Assembly: GCA_050012375.1 (NCBI GenBank)
Contig: JBEKHH010000013.1
Location: 1-64,000, forward strand
Reading direction: 5' to 3'
Source of the DNA: PALSA-1353 sp050012375
GTDB taxonomy: Bacteria > Planctomycetota > Phycisphaerae > Tepidisphaerales > Tepidisphaeraceae
Length of the DNA stretch: 64,000 nucleotides
Part shown: in pieces, positions 1-7,415 of the stretch
How positions within the stretch are numbered: the first letter of the stretch is position 1
How the letters are laid out: each line of letters starts with the position of its first letter
Position numbers and translations under genes: made by a program
Notes under the pieces: model-generated
Told to the model about the DNA's origin: nothing
Databases searched by the model: none
Seen by the model: only the letters and a program-made list of their open reading frames with translations

Positions 1-196
1 TCTTGTAGCAGGGAAAGCAAGGCGGCAGAATTTTCCAACCGATCCCGCTTATGGCCAGATAGATCAACGCGTGCAAACACTCCCGATTCCCGCACGGCGG
101 ACGACCGTTGCCGCACCAAATCCTCGGGGGCAGAACCGACTCGAACGCTGCCCAAACCTCGTCCGGCAGCCGACGGGCCAAACTCTCTAACGTCAT
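1..196 (-). CDS. IS5-type transposase, N-terminal part (runs off the window)
   Basis: The first 65 codons are visible; the rest lies outside the window. The translation carries the N-terminal pattern of IS5-group transposases: a tryptophan-rich start, then NGRPPCGNRECLHALIYL and a GIGWKILPPCFP stretch, matching the usual G-x-GRPP-x2-NR ... G-W-x-LP-x2-FP layout of the DUF4096-like domain. The ATG is preceded by AAGGAGG at a 5-base gap, which fixes the start. Upstream, positions 239-252 hold GGGG-TTTTTT-CCCC, which may belong to the element's end, but no terminal inverted repeat can be confirmed because the other end is missing. Intactness cannot be judged. Confidence 0.75.
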   Translation of the reverse strand, partial: MTLESLARRLPDEVWAAFESVLPPRIWCGNGRPPCGNRECLHALIYLAISGIGWKILPPCFPCYK

Positions 197-290
197 CCAG
201 ACCTCCTTGTCCGAACGCCACAAGTTTACCAACGTCCAGGGGTTTTTTCCCCTAGCCCTAACCGTCACGTCGGCGATACGATCAGGCAGT

Positions 291-959
291 TCACCCGATC
301 CAAAGGCCTTCGATGCGGATCTGCATGCCTTGGGGCGTGCGGTTGAGATAGTTGATCAAGCCGCTGTGCCGCCATTGCAGCATGCACAACCGCGGCTGGA
401 AAAAATAGCGGGCGCCGATGCGCAGTTCACTGCGGGATTCGGTCACCAGGCCTTCGTAGCCCTCGGCGATGTAGTAGCCGAGATCCTTGAAGCCGTTCTG
501 GCGGGGCCTGAGCGGTCCGGTGACGCACCAGTTAATGACGCCGGTGCGGCGATCGACTTCGGTGGCAATTCCGCAATGGGTAATCGGACAGCCGCAGGAC
601 ATGCCCAGGGGGCGCCCAATCAGCACATCGCCGGGGCAGATGTCCATTTCGCGCGTCAGAATCGGATTGTGAGGAAGGATGATCTCGCGCGGGCCGGGTT
701 CCTCCGGGAACTTCTCCAGAAAGAAGTCAAATGGGCGACCGAGTGAATCAAGCCAGTCCGTCTCCGCCGCCGGGCTGCTCTGCTGAAGCACCGGCAAGCG
801 CACGGGCTTTGCCGGAGGCGCGGCGGTCTGGTTCTTCAGATGCACACAGCGGCGGATCATCTCCGGCCGCTGGCTGAGGCTGTCGGCCAGTTCCGAGCAA
901 TGACGAAATCCGCACAAACCACAGTCCAGCCCGGGCAGCGTGGTAGGAGTCGAGTTCAT
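291..959 (-). CDS. Fe-S cluster-binding protein with an N-terminal CGLCG domain
   Basis: A 222-residue protein. Residues 13-38 contain CGLCGFRHCSEL followed about 16 residues later by another Cys, the C-x2-C-x4-C-x(15-17)-C arrangement of the small 4Fe-4S domain found in RnfB and CO-dehydrogenase-associated proteins. The remaining ~150 residues form a domain I cannot name; it has further cysteines (MSCGCPITHCG near residues 120-130). It is last in a four-gene minus-strand run, 34 bases after the cysteine desulfurase. A longer upstream reading frame exists but overlaps the desulfurase, so the ATG directly before the Fe-S motif is preferred. Role as cluster carrier, scaffold or client is inference. 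Confidence 0.8.
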   Translation of the reverse strand: MNSTPTTLPGLDCGLCGFRHCSELADSLSQRPEMIRRCVHLKNQTAAPPAKPVRLPVLQQSSPAAETDWLDSLGRPFDFFLEKFPEEPGPREIILPHNPILTREMDICPGDVLIGRPLGMSCGCPITHCGIATEVDRRTGVINWCVTGPLRPRQNGFKDLGYYIAEGYEGLVTESRSELRIGARYFFQPRLCMLQWRHSGLINYLNRTPQGMQIRIEGLWIG

Positions 960-993
960 GGACGCATTTCTCCTGAAAAAACCATGACCAAAC

Positions 994-2163
994 TCAGTTG
1001 CGGGAGACCATCGGGCTGAGATCGCGCACCAGGCCGGCCAGGAGATCGACGAACAAGTCAACCTCCTCTTCGGTGCTGAACCGGCCGAGCGAAACGCGGA
1101 GCGAGCCTCGGGCACGCAGCGGGTCGAAGCCCATGGCGGTAAGCACATGCGAGGGCCCAGCGGCGTGATTCGAACTGCACGCGCTGCCCGTCGAGACCGA
1201 AACGCCCGCCTCGTCGAGGGCCAACATGAGCCGGATGGCCTGGCCTTCCAGGCCGTCGAATCCGAAGCTGGCCAGACCCGGCAGGCGACGATAGCGGTGG
1301 CCGATGAGATACGCTTCAGGCACGGCGTCCAGAAGACGGTCGGCGAGGCGTTCGCGAAGCCGCACGATCCGCGCCGACTCCTCGGCCATCTCCTGCCGGC
1401 ACAGTTCGGCGGCCGCGCCCAGCGCCACGATGCCGGGAACATTCTCGGTTCCGGAGCGGCGGCCGCGCTCCTGCCCCCCGCCGCCAATGAACGAGACCAG
1501 CGGCGTGCCCTCGCGAATGAACAAGCCGCCCACGCCCTTGGGGCCGTAGATTTTGTGCGCCGAGAACGACAGCAGGTCGATCCGCTGCCGATTCACATCC
1601 AAAGGGACCTTGCCGACCGCCTGCGTCGCATCCACGTGGAAGGCAATCCTGTGTTCGTGTGCGATCCGGCCGCAGTCTGCGATCGGCTGAAGCGTTCCAA
1701 CGACGTTGTTCGCGGCCATGATGGAGATCAGGCGGGTTTCGGGCGTGATGGCGCGGTGCAAGTCATCGGGGTCGAGGATGCCATCCTCGCCAACCGGCAG
1801 GCGGGTGACTTGAACCAGTTCCGGGCTGAAGCCACGGCACACTTCCAGGACCGAGGGATGCTCGATGGCGGTGGTGATCAGATGACAGCCGCCGGTGGAA
1901 AAGGAGCCAACCACGCCGCGGATCGCGAGGTTGTTAGATTCGGTGCCGCCGCTGGTGAAGCAGATTTCCGCCGGCTTGGCACCCAGTAGCGCGGCGACGC
2001 GCTCGCGGGCCAGATCGACCGCCTCGCGAGCCTGCCGCCCATCGGCATGCAGGCTGGACGGATTGCCAAACACCTGTGCAAAAGCGGCGGCCATGGGCTC
2101 CAGAACGCGCGGGTCGAGCGGCGTGGTGGCGGCGTTGTCAAAGTAGATTCGGCGTGGGTCCAT
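994..2163 (-). CDS. cysteine desulfurase, NifS/IscS family
   Basis: A 389-residue PLP enzyme expected to remove sulfur from L-cysteine as an enzyme persulfide for Fe-S cluster or other sulfur transfer. The N-terminus YFDNAATTPLDPRV is typical of the family. The PLP lysine is K204 in SAHKIYGPKG, the PLP-stacking His is H102 in EHPSV, and the catalytic cysteine is C329 in STGSACSS, a short loop of the NifS/IscS (class I) type. Full length for the family. It starts 6 bases after the NTPase gene, so the two are almost certainly co-transcribed. Its setting beside an ABC ATPase, an NTPase and an Fe-S protein rather than iscU/sufU suggests a dedicated rather than a general role. Confidence 0.95.
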   Translation of the reverse strand: MDPRRIYFDNAATTPLDPRVLEPMAAAFAQVFGNPSSLHADGRQAREAVDLARERVAALLGAKPAEICFTSGGTESNNLAIRGVVGSFSTGGCHLITTAIEHPSVLEVCRGFSPELVQVTRLPVGEDGILDPDDLHRAITPETRLISIMAANNVVGTLQPIADCGRIAHEHRIAFHVDATQAVGKVPLDVNRQRIDLLSFSAHKIYGPKGVGGLFIREGTPLVSFIGGGGQERGRRSGTENVPGIVALGAAAELCRQEMAEESARIVRLRERLADRLLDAVPEAYLIGHRYRRLPGLASFGFDGLEGQAIRLMLALDEAGVSVSTGSACSSNHAAGPSHVLTAMGFDPLRARGSLRVSLGRFSTEEEVDLFVDLLAGLVRDLSPMVSRN

Positions 2164-2169
2164 GGTCCA

Positions 2170-2871
2170 TTACTCCCCTCGATAAAAGACCTGGTTTTCG
2201 AGCGGCCGTACCACCCCGAAATGCGACTGCCAGCCAATGTCCTTCTTGCCCACGCAGATCGTGCACGTGCCGACGGGGGGATTGCCGCGAAGCTGAAGAC
2301 GTTGGGGGGTGTCCGGGAATGACTCAATCGCCCGGAGCAGTGGATCGATGCCGATCCCGCGCAGGCCGTCAACCTCGCGAACGCGAACCGCCGGGGCGGC
2401 GTCGATGATGCGGGCGCGGAACACCTCCCGCTCGGCCTGCGACACCAGGTCAATCTTGGTCACCACCGCAATGTCCGCCAGGCTCAACATCGGGCCGATC
2501 TTCCGCGGCAGGTTCATGCCGCTGGTCGCTTCCAGCACCACGATCCCCAGGCCGCCATCCACATACGGCGAGCAGCGAAGACACAGTCCGGCGGTTTCCA
2601 CCAGCAGCACATCCGCTTCCGTCTGCCGCGCCCATCGCAGCGCGTCGCCCAGAACCATCACGCTGCAATGGTCCGGACAAAGCTCGCCGGAGTAGACCTT
2701 CTTGGTCGGAATGCCGAACTCGTCGTGCAATTCGGTATCCTCGACGGCGTATTGCACGTCGAGCTTGAGAAACGCCACGTGCTGCTCGCGGGCGCGCAGC
2801 GAGCGGATCACGTGACGCAGGACTGACGTCTTGCCCGTGGTCGCCGGTCCGGCACAGATGACGAGTTTCAT
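2170..2871 (-). CDS. HypB/UreG/CobW-like nucleotide-binding protein
   Basis: A 233-residue P-loop NTPase of the SIMIBI group. Residues 8-15 form GPATTGKT, E92 lies in VLLVETAG (Walker B-like region), and TKID at 138-141 is the guanine-specificity motif. Relatives (HypB, UreG, CobW/MeaB) couple GTP hydrolysis to delivery of metal ions or cofactors. Three cysteine pairs stand out (C65/C69, C97/C100 and C203/C206), enough to bind metal or a cluster. Its ATG overlaps the ABC gene's stop as ATGA, implying translational coupling. No hydrogenase or urease gene is in the window, so a hypB or ureG name is not justified. Confidence 0.85.
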   Translation of the reverse strand: MKLVICAGPATTGKTSVLRHVIRSLRAREQHVAFLKLDVQYAVEDTELHDEFGIPTKKVYSGELCPDHCSVMVLGDALRWARQTEADVLLVETAGLCLRCSPYVDGGLGIVVLEATSGMNLPRKIGPMLSLADIAVVTKIDLVSQAEREVFRARIIDAAPAVRVREVDGLRGIGIDPLLRAIESFPDTPQRLQLRGNPPVGTCTICVGKKDIGWQSHFGVVRPLENQVFYRGE

Positions 2872-3653
2872 GCCAATGCCTCCAGTTCGCTTGCAACCAG
2901 CTCCTCGCCGAGACGGATCTTGTTGCGCAGGTTCGCCAGTGCATCATCGAGGCGATGCACCTTGGCCGAGAGTTGCCGTTCCTGGTCGCTGAGGCGCATC
3001 ACCTTCATCATCATGCCGCCCGACATGACCACGCGCGTGTCCGAAAGCAGCGCGATATACGGATCGTGCGTGACAAAGAGAAAAATCTTTCGGTACTGGC
3101 GCAGAAGCTGAAGCGCGCGGGAGCGGTGGATTCCGGCGTTCTCGATCTCGTCCAGCAGGATGATGGGAGCGTTGCCGATGATCACGGCGTCGGCGATGAG
3201 CATGGCGCGGGTCTGGCCGCCGGACAGTTCGGTCATGCGCGATGTCTCCTCAATCGGTTCCCCGGTCAACTCATTTGCGAACGCCACGGTCTGGGCCGCC
3301 AGCTCCGCCGTCTTGGAGGAATCGGCGTGGCGGATGCCGGCATGAATCGAGAGGAACTCCGCCACCGGCAGGTCGGAGAGAAAGTTGGTGTGTTGTGTGA
3401 TGATCGCGACGGGATTGCGTGCGGGGTTCTCGCGAAACTCCGCCGGCGGAAGCTCGCCGTCCAGAAGGATCGTGCGCCGGCTTGGGGTCTGCCCATCGGC
3501 GAACAGAGCGATGTCGTTGATGAGCGTTGTCTTGCCCGAGCCGGTGGGGCCGACGATGCTAATGATGTCGCCCATGTGAAACTCGATTTGCTGGACCGGC
3601 TCGGAATGACCGGCTTTGCCCTGGCCGCCGCGGATGGTGATGCGTGAAATCAA
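2868..3653 (-). CDS. stand-alone ABC-type ATPase with a C-terminal coiled coil
   Basis: A 261-residue ABC ATPase: Walker A GPTGSGKT at 35-42, Q-loop Q87, signature LSGGQ at 143-147, Walker B IILLDE at 164-169 and H-loop H196. Residues ~220-261 are charged and predicted helical/coiled. No membrane permease is adjacent, so a soluble SufC-like role is possible. The start is TTG: AAGGAG (3661-3666) sits 7 bases before it and no ATG fits; longer upstream reading would cross the promoter region. First gene of the four-gene operon behind a -24/-12 promoter. Function in Fe-S or metal-centre assembly is inferred from its neighbours. Confidence 0.85.
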   Translation of the reverse strand: MISRITIRGGQGKAGHSEPVQQIEFHMGDIISIVGPTGSGKTTLINDIALFADGQTPSRRTILLDGELPPAEFRENPARNPVAIITQHTNFLSDLPVAEFLSIHAGIRHADSSKTAELAAQTVAFANELTGEPIEETSRMTELSGGQTRAMLIADAVIIGNAPIILLDEIENAGIHRSRALQLLRQYRKIFLFVTHDPYIALLSDTRVVMSGGMMMKVMRLSDQERQLSAKVHRLDDALANLRNKIRLGEELVASELEALA

Positions 3654-3680
3654 GGGAAGTCTCCTTACGATTCCATCCAA

Positions 3681-3696
3681 AGCAAAGGGTGGACCG
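3681..3696 (-). promoter_or_regulatory. sigma-54 (-24/-12) promoter of the ABC-NTPase-desulfurase-FeS operon
   Basis: On the minus strand the site reads CGGTCCACCCTTTGCT: GG and TTGC are separated as in the consensus TGGCACG-N4-TTGCW, with exactly 10 bases between GG and GC. The -24 half is imperfect. A start near 3670 leaves a 17-base leader reaching the AAGGAG and the TTG start, an economical fit. The adjacent divergent gene encodes a sigma-54 activator. Confidence 0.7.
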
Positions 3697-3768
3697 TGAA
3701 CCGAAACACCCTTGGCGGGCCAGAAAACGCGGTTCCGGCACAGAAATGCAGACGAGCCCAGCATAGAA

Positions 3769-3783
3769 CACGGAATATCCGTG
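3769..3783. promoter_or_regulatory. palindromic candidate activator site (UAS)
   Basis: CACGGA-ATA-TCCGTG is a perfect 6-base inverted repeat with a 3-base spacer. It lies about 100 bases upstream of the inferred sigma-54 transcription start, the normal distance for an enhancer-binding protein, and overlaps the -35 region of the activator's own promoter. One site could therefore serve both activation of the operon and autoregulation; this is inference. Confidence 0.5.
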
Positions 3784-3809
3784 ACTATTGAAAGATTTTC
3801 TGTTATAAT
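3781..3809 (+). promoter_or_regulatory. sigma-70 type promoter of the activator gene
   Basis: GTGACT (4 of 6 matches to TTGACA) is followed after 17 bases by a perfect TATAAT (3804-3809). The -10 box overlaps an in-frame ATG at 3808, which argues that translation begins at the later ATG at 3823 or 3838. Confidence 0.5.
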
Positions 3810-3822
3810 GCATAGAAAGACG

Positions 3823-5385
3823 ATGTCGCTTCTACTAATGACTTGGCGGGAAATCGGGTGCCACTTGGAGCTTTCCGAGGCCGTGCGCTGCCTCATGCCC
3901 AGCCTGCGCGAGCAGCTTGGAGCCGGGCGGGTGCTGCTGCGGCGGCTGGACGTGCCGGGCGCGCGGATGGAGACGGCGGCCTGCGCGCCGGCGATGGAAT
4001 CCAGCACACCCCTGGCACGCCCCAATCCCACCCCCCAAGTCGTTGCCGCCCTGGCCAGTTGGTGCCGCCGCGGCCAGCTCGTGCAGGGACGCGACACCGT
4101 GCGACGCCTCGAGCTTGAGCCGCTTTTGCCTCCCTGCGATGAGTCCCGCGACCTGCTGGTGGCAGGGCTGCGCCTGGACGGCGGGCAAAACGAAGACACC
4201 GAGCCGCACCCTGGAGCGATCGTGCTGCTCAGGGGTGACAGCGGTAGGTTCACGGCCCACCAGGTGGGAATCGTGCGCCAACTCGCCGAACCGTTTGCCG
4301 CAGCCCTCCACAACGACTACCGCCTCCGCGAACTCAAGACCCTGCGCGAGGCGGTGGAAGCCGAGAACCGCGCCCTGCTCACGCGCCTGGGTCGCAAGAC
4401 CGTCAGCGACACCATCGTCGGCGCCGAAGCCGGTCTGGCCAGCGTGATGGAGCGCGTTCAGTTGGTCGCCCGCTCCGAGGCGCCGGTGCTGATCCTGGGG
4501 GAAACAGGGACGGGCAAGGAAGTGGTCGCCCGCGCCATCCACGCCCGCTCGAAAAGGTCGCAGGGACCGATGATCCGCGTGAACTGCGGCGCCATCCCGT
4601 CGGAACTCGTCGATTCGGAGTTGTTCGGACACGAGCGCGGCAGCTTCACCGGCGCCACCGCCACGCGCAAGGGATGGTTCGAGAGGGCCGACGGCGGCAC
4701 GCTGTTCCTGGACGAGATCGGAGAGCTGCCGCTGGCGGCGCAGGTGAGGCTCCTGCGCGTGTTGCAGGACGGAACCTTGGAGCGCGTCGGCGGACAAACG
4801 ACCCTGACGGTGAACGTCCGCGTTGTGGCCGCGACGCACTCCGACCTGCATGCCATGGCCGGACAGCGCCTCTTCCGCGAAGACCTGTGGTATCGCATCA
4901 GCGTCTTCCCCATCCATCTGCCCCCCCTGCGAGACCGCGTGCAGGACATCCCCTCGCTGGCCACGCACTTCGCGTTGAAGGCGGCCAAGCGCCTTGGCCT
5001 CCCGCCGGCGCTGCCCAGCCCGGAGGATATGCGCAGGCTGACCGAATACAACTGGCCGGGGAACGTGCGGGAATTGGCGTCGGTGATCGAGCGCGCGGCG
5101 ATCCTGGGAAGCGGTCGAACGCTAGAAGTCGCCAAGGCCCTCGGCGGCGCTCAGCCCAAGCCATTGCCCGCGGCATCGATTACCCCATCCATTTCGTCCG
5201 CCAACGAATCGCCCCTGCTCACGCTGGACTCAATGGCGGCCCGCCACATCGAAGCGGCGTTGCAGGCCACCCAGGGCCGCATCGAAGGTCCGTTCGGCGC
5301 GGCCAAGGCCCTGGGCATCAATCCGCACACGCTCCGTTCGCGCATGCGCAAGCTAGGCATCAACTGGCGGCAATTCCGCCCGTGA
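3823..5385 (+). CDS. sigma-54-dependent activator (GAF-like, AAA+, Fis-type HTH)
   Basis: A 520-residue enhancer-binding protein of the FhlA/NorR type. Residues ~1-170 look like a GAF-type sensory domain; a short helical linker follows. The AAA+ core has Walker A GETGTGKE (226-233), the sigma-54 contact loop GSFTGA (273-278, Ala to Ser relative to the usual GAFTGA) and Walker B LFLDEIGE (294-301). The last ~45 residues form a Fis-type helix-turn-helix with NPHTLRSRMRKLGI. It faces the ABC-NTPase-desulfurase-FeS operon across 169 bases containing a sigma-54 promoter and a palindrome, so that operon is the likely target. The signal is unknown. Start at 3823 chosen because the promoter -10 box covers the earlier ATG. 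Confidence 0.93.
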   Translation: MSLLLMTWREIGCHLELSEAVRCLMPSLREQLGAGRVLLRRLDVPGARMETAACAPAMESSTPLARPNPTPQVVAALASWCRRGQLVQGRDTVRRLELEPLLPPCDESRDLLVAGLRLDGGQNEDTEPHPGAIVLLRGDSGRFTAHQVGIVRQLAEPFAAALHNDYRLRELKTLREAVEAENRALLTRLGRKTVSDTIVGAEAGLASVMERVQLVARSEAPVLILGETGTGKEVVARAIHARSKRSQGPMIRVNCGAIPSELVDSELFGHERGSFTGATATRKGWFERADGGTLFLDEIGELPLAAQVRLLRVLQDGTLERVGGQTTLTVNVRVVAATHSDLHAMAGQRLFREDLWYRISVFPIHLPPLRDRVQDIPSLATHFALKAAKRLGLPPALPSPEDMRRLTEYNWPGNVRELASVIERAAILGSGRTLEVAKALGGAQPKPLPAASITPSISSANESPLLTLDSMAARHIEAALQATQGRIEGPFGAAKALGINPHTLRSRMRKLGINWRQFRP

Positions 5386-5526
5386 TTCCCGACAAAAGAG
5401 TTGCCGGTTTGCATGCTGGCGCTCAATCAAACGCTCATCACGGACATCATCCGGCTGCGGAACAGCGCGTCACACAGGACGCACGGGAAGCGGAAATGCA
5501 ACTGGCGGACAGGCAACCAAAGTTGG

Positions 5527-5925
5527 CTACTCGACGACGTTGATGCGAGCCGCAAAGAATTCGGTCGCCGTCTGCTTGTCGGCACTTCCATCCGCCACGG
5601 CCAACGTGAGTGCTTCCATTTCGTTTTCGTCAATCTTGTCGGTGTCGATGCCGTTCAGTTCTAGAAACGTCAGGGCGGCGTCGGACCCTACGCGTTTGTT
5701 GCCATCGACGAAGCCGTGATTCTTCGCCAGGTGAAACAAATACGCGGCGGCCATTTCCGCCAAGGTCTTGTGGAAGTAGTCGCCCCCAAAACCCTGCTGC
5801 GGCTGCGCGATCGCTGATTCGATTAGTTCGATGTCTCGAATGCCATCCGATCCGCCGAACCGTTCTATCTGGCGAGCGTGCAGCCGCAACACTTGATCGA
5901 GCGTGAGGAAAATCGGGCCGTCCAT
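5527..5925 (-). CDS. doc: Doc-type Fic toxin (death on curing)
   Basis: A 132-residue protein with the Fic/Doc signature HGFVDGNKRVG at residues 70-80, matching H-x-F-x-[DE]-GN-[KR]-R. Doc toxins phosphorylate elongation factor Tu and stop translation; classic Fic enzymes instead AMPylate. The size and the N-terminal FLTLDQVLRLH segment fit Doc. The gene starts 12 bases after the AbrB-like antitoxin, giving the usual antitoxin-first order. All key motif residues are present, so it appears active. Confidence 0.9.
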   Translation of the reverse strand: MDGPIFLTLDQVLRLHARQIERFGGSDGIRDIELIESAIAQPQQGFGGDYFHKTLAEMAAAYLFHLAKNHGFVDGNKRVGSDAALTFLELNGIDTDKIDENEMEALTLAVADGSADKQTATEFFAARINVVE

Positions 5926-5937
5926 CCCGACCGAAGT

Positions 5938-6171
5938 TTACTTTTGCGCAAGCCGCTTGAACATACGGCCAAACCGCTTTTCAACTTTGTCGGCGGCGGC
6001 TGTGAAGCGGCGGTCAATCTCTTCCGCGCTGACTGGCTCAAGGACGATCTTGCCGTTGTCCGTGGTCAGTTTGAGCATGGTTTTCTCGTTGATGTCCAAC
6101 ATGTCCAAAATAGGCTTGTCGATGATGATGGCCAGTGAATTACCCTGACGAGTTAAATGCTTGAGTTTCAT
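5938..6171 (-). CDS. AbrB/MazE-type antitoxin of the Doc pair
   Basis: A 77-residue swapped-hairpin DNA-binding antitoxin: KHLTRQGNSLAIIIDKPILD and the MLKLTTDNGKIVLEPV strand pair are typical of the SpoVT/AbrB fold, with a charged C-terminal helix that would bind the toxin. The ATG lies 5 bases after AAGGA; an in-frame extension upstream would run through the promoter. Doc is more often paired with Phd, but AbrB-type partners are also known. Probably represses its own promoter through the palindrome at 6227-6236. Confidence 0.85.
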   Translation of the reverse strand: MKLKHLTRQGNSLAIIIDKPILDMLDINEKTMLKLTTDNGKIVLEPVSAEEIDRRFTAAADKVEKRFGRMFKRLAQK

Positions 6172-6219
6172 GGCCGTCCTTTGGTAACGAAGCCTTCGCC
6201 AAACGTCTATACCATCGTC

Positions 6220-6248
6220 ATTATATTGTACGTACATGAAAATGCAAA
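6220..6248 (-). promoter_or_regulatory. promoter and operator of the Doc/AbrB pair
   Basis: On the minus strand TTTGCA and a perfect TATAAT are 17 bases apart. The spacer contains the 10-base palindrome TGTACGTACA (6227-6236), well placed for autorepression. A ~50-base leader leads to the antitoxin ATG. Confidence 0.5.
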
Positions 6249-6315
6249 TGTTTTGCGTCTGTTTTTGCACACACAAATTTATTGCCCTATAAGCTTCCTG
6301 CAAACAATCACTTAG

Positions 6316-6343
6316 GGAGTAATTAAAAAGGAGTAATTAAAAA
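6316..6343. repeat. 14-bp tandem repeat in the 6172-6688 intergenic stretch
   Basis: GGAGTAATTAAAAA occurs twice in direct succession. The surrounding 517-base gap also has an AT-rich stretch after the toxin-antitoxin promoter and a TTCGCGGCC/TTCGCGCC-type repetitive run near 6565-6605. I see no further gene in this gap. Confidence 0.7.
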
Positions 6344-6688
6344 GGACGCGATTCTTTTTCATAATATCGTCTCCGCCGGTCATGCGGATTCAGCGCGTGT
6401 TGCCGGTTCGGGCGGTTGAGCGCGTGACAGACGGGACCTCCCAGCGTGCTGCGAGCCTGCCGCGACATGCCGGCAATCCAAGCTAGACCGGGGGCAAAGT
6501 CAAAAACGAGTCCCGTCCTCTCTAATTTTCCCCAATTTCTTTTGGTCGAGTGAAACAGCATTTCTTCGCGGCTGTCTTCGCGGCCTTCGCGCCTTCGCGG
6601 TCGCTTTGCCTTCAGGCGAATATTGAAAGCTGCCCGGCCCGCGCCCACGGCGCTGGAAACGCCAACCCTCGTCTGTGAAAATATCAGC

Positions 6689-7363
6689 GTGTGTGGCCGC
6701 TATCGATTGACTCGGTTCGATTTGCTCCGTTTGGGACTGCGCGCCCCGCCGCTGCCTGGATTCGAGGAATTCACCGAACGCCCGCGATGGAATGTCGCCC
6801 CGTCGCAGCGCATGCCCATCGTGCGCCTGAGCGACCAGGGGTTGCGAGAACTGGCCATCGCCCGCTGGGGTTTGGTTCCATCCTGGGCAAAGGAATTGCC
6901 CAAGGTCCAGCCGATCAACGCGCGGGCGGAAACCGTTCCCACCAGCGGCACGTTCCGCCAGGCGCTGGCTCGCCGGCGATGCCTTGTGCCGGCCGATGGA
7001 TTTTATGAATGGCAGGGAGCCAAGCCGCCCAAGCAGCCGTTTTTCATTCACAAATCGGATGACGGTCAATTCTGTTTTGCCGGCCTATGGGAGCGATGGA
7101 AACCGGCAAACGCCGCCGAAGCGCTGGAGACCTTCACGATCATCACAACCACGCCGAACAAGTTGATGGCGGGAATTCACAACCGCATGCCCGTGATCCT
7201 ACAGCCAGGCGATTACGCCCAATGGCTCGACCCGGCGACATCCGTGGTCAGGCTGAATTCGATGCTCACGCCGTACGCGGATGGAGAGCTTGAAGCGTAT
7301 CCAGTGTCAAAGCACGTCAACAGCCCGGCGAATGACGATCCGCAATGCGTGGAGAGGGTTTAA
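6689..7363 (+). CDS. yedK: SRAP-family DNA-protein crosslink protein (YedK/HMCES)
   Basis: A 224-residue SOS-response-associated peptidase. Members form a thiazolidine crosslink with abasic sites through Cys2 exposed after Met removal. Start chosen as GTG because it alone gives (f)Met-Cys2-Gly-Arg-Tyr, the invariant family start. Other active-site pieces are present: N35 in WNVAPSQ, Glu in GFYEW and His in AGIHNRMPVIL. No strong ribosome site precedes the GTG. Sits alone between the Doc pair and a convergent protease. Confidence 0.93.
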   Translation: MCGRYRLTRFDLLRLGLRAPPLPGFEEFTERPRWNVAPSQRMPIVRLSDQGLRELAIARWGLVPSWAKELPKVQPINARAETVPTSGTFRQALARRRCLVPADGFYEWQGAKPPKQPFFIHKSDDGQFCFAGLWERWKPANAAEALETFTIITTTPNKLMAGIHNRMPVILQPGDYAQWLDPATSVVRLNSMLTPYADGELEAYPVSKHVNSPANDDPQCVERV

Positions 7364-7415
7364 TCCTCGGGGCGAGGAGCGCAGTTTGATTATCGGGACC
7401 GACAGATGTGCATGC

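Noticed and set aside
239..252. GGGG-TTTTTT-CCCC as a terminator
   Set aside because: Only a 4-bp stem with a 6-base T loop and no following T-run; more likely part of the IS end.
2170..2871. Naming the NTPase hypB or ureG
   Set aside because: No hydrogenase or urease genes are present and the Cys pairs do not match the usual metal sites; a general SIMIBI-type label is safer.
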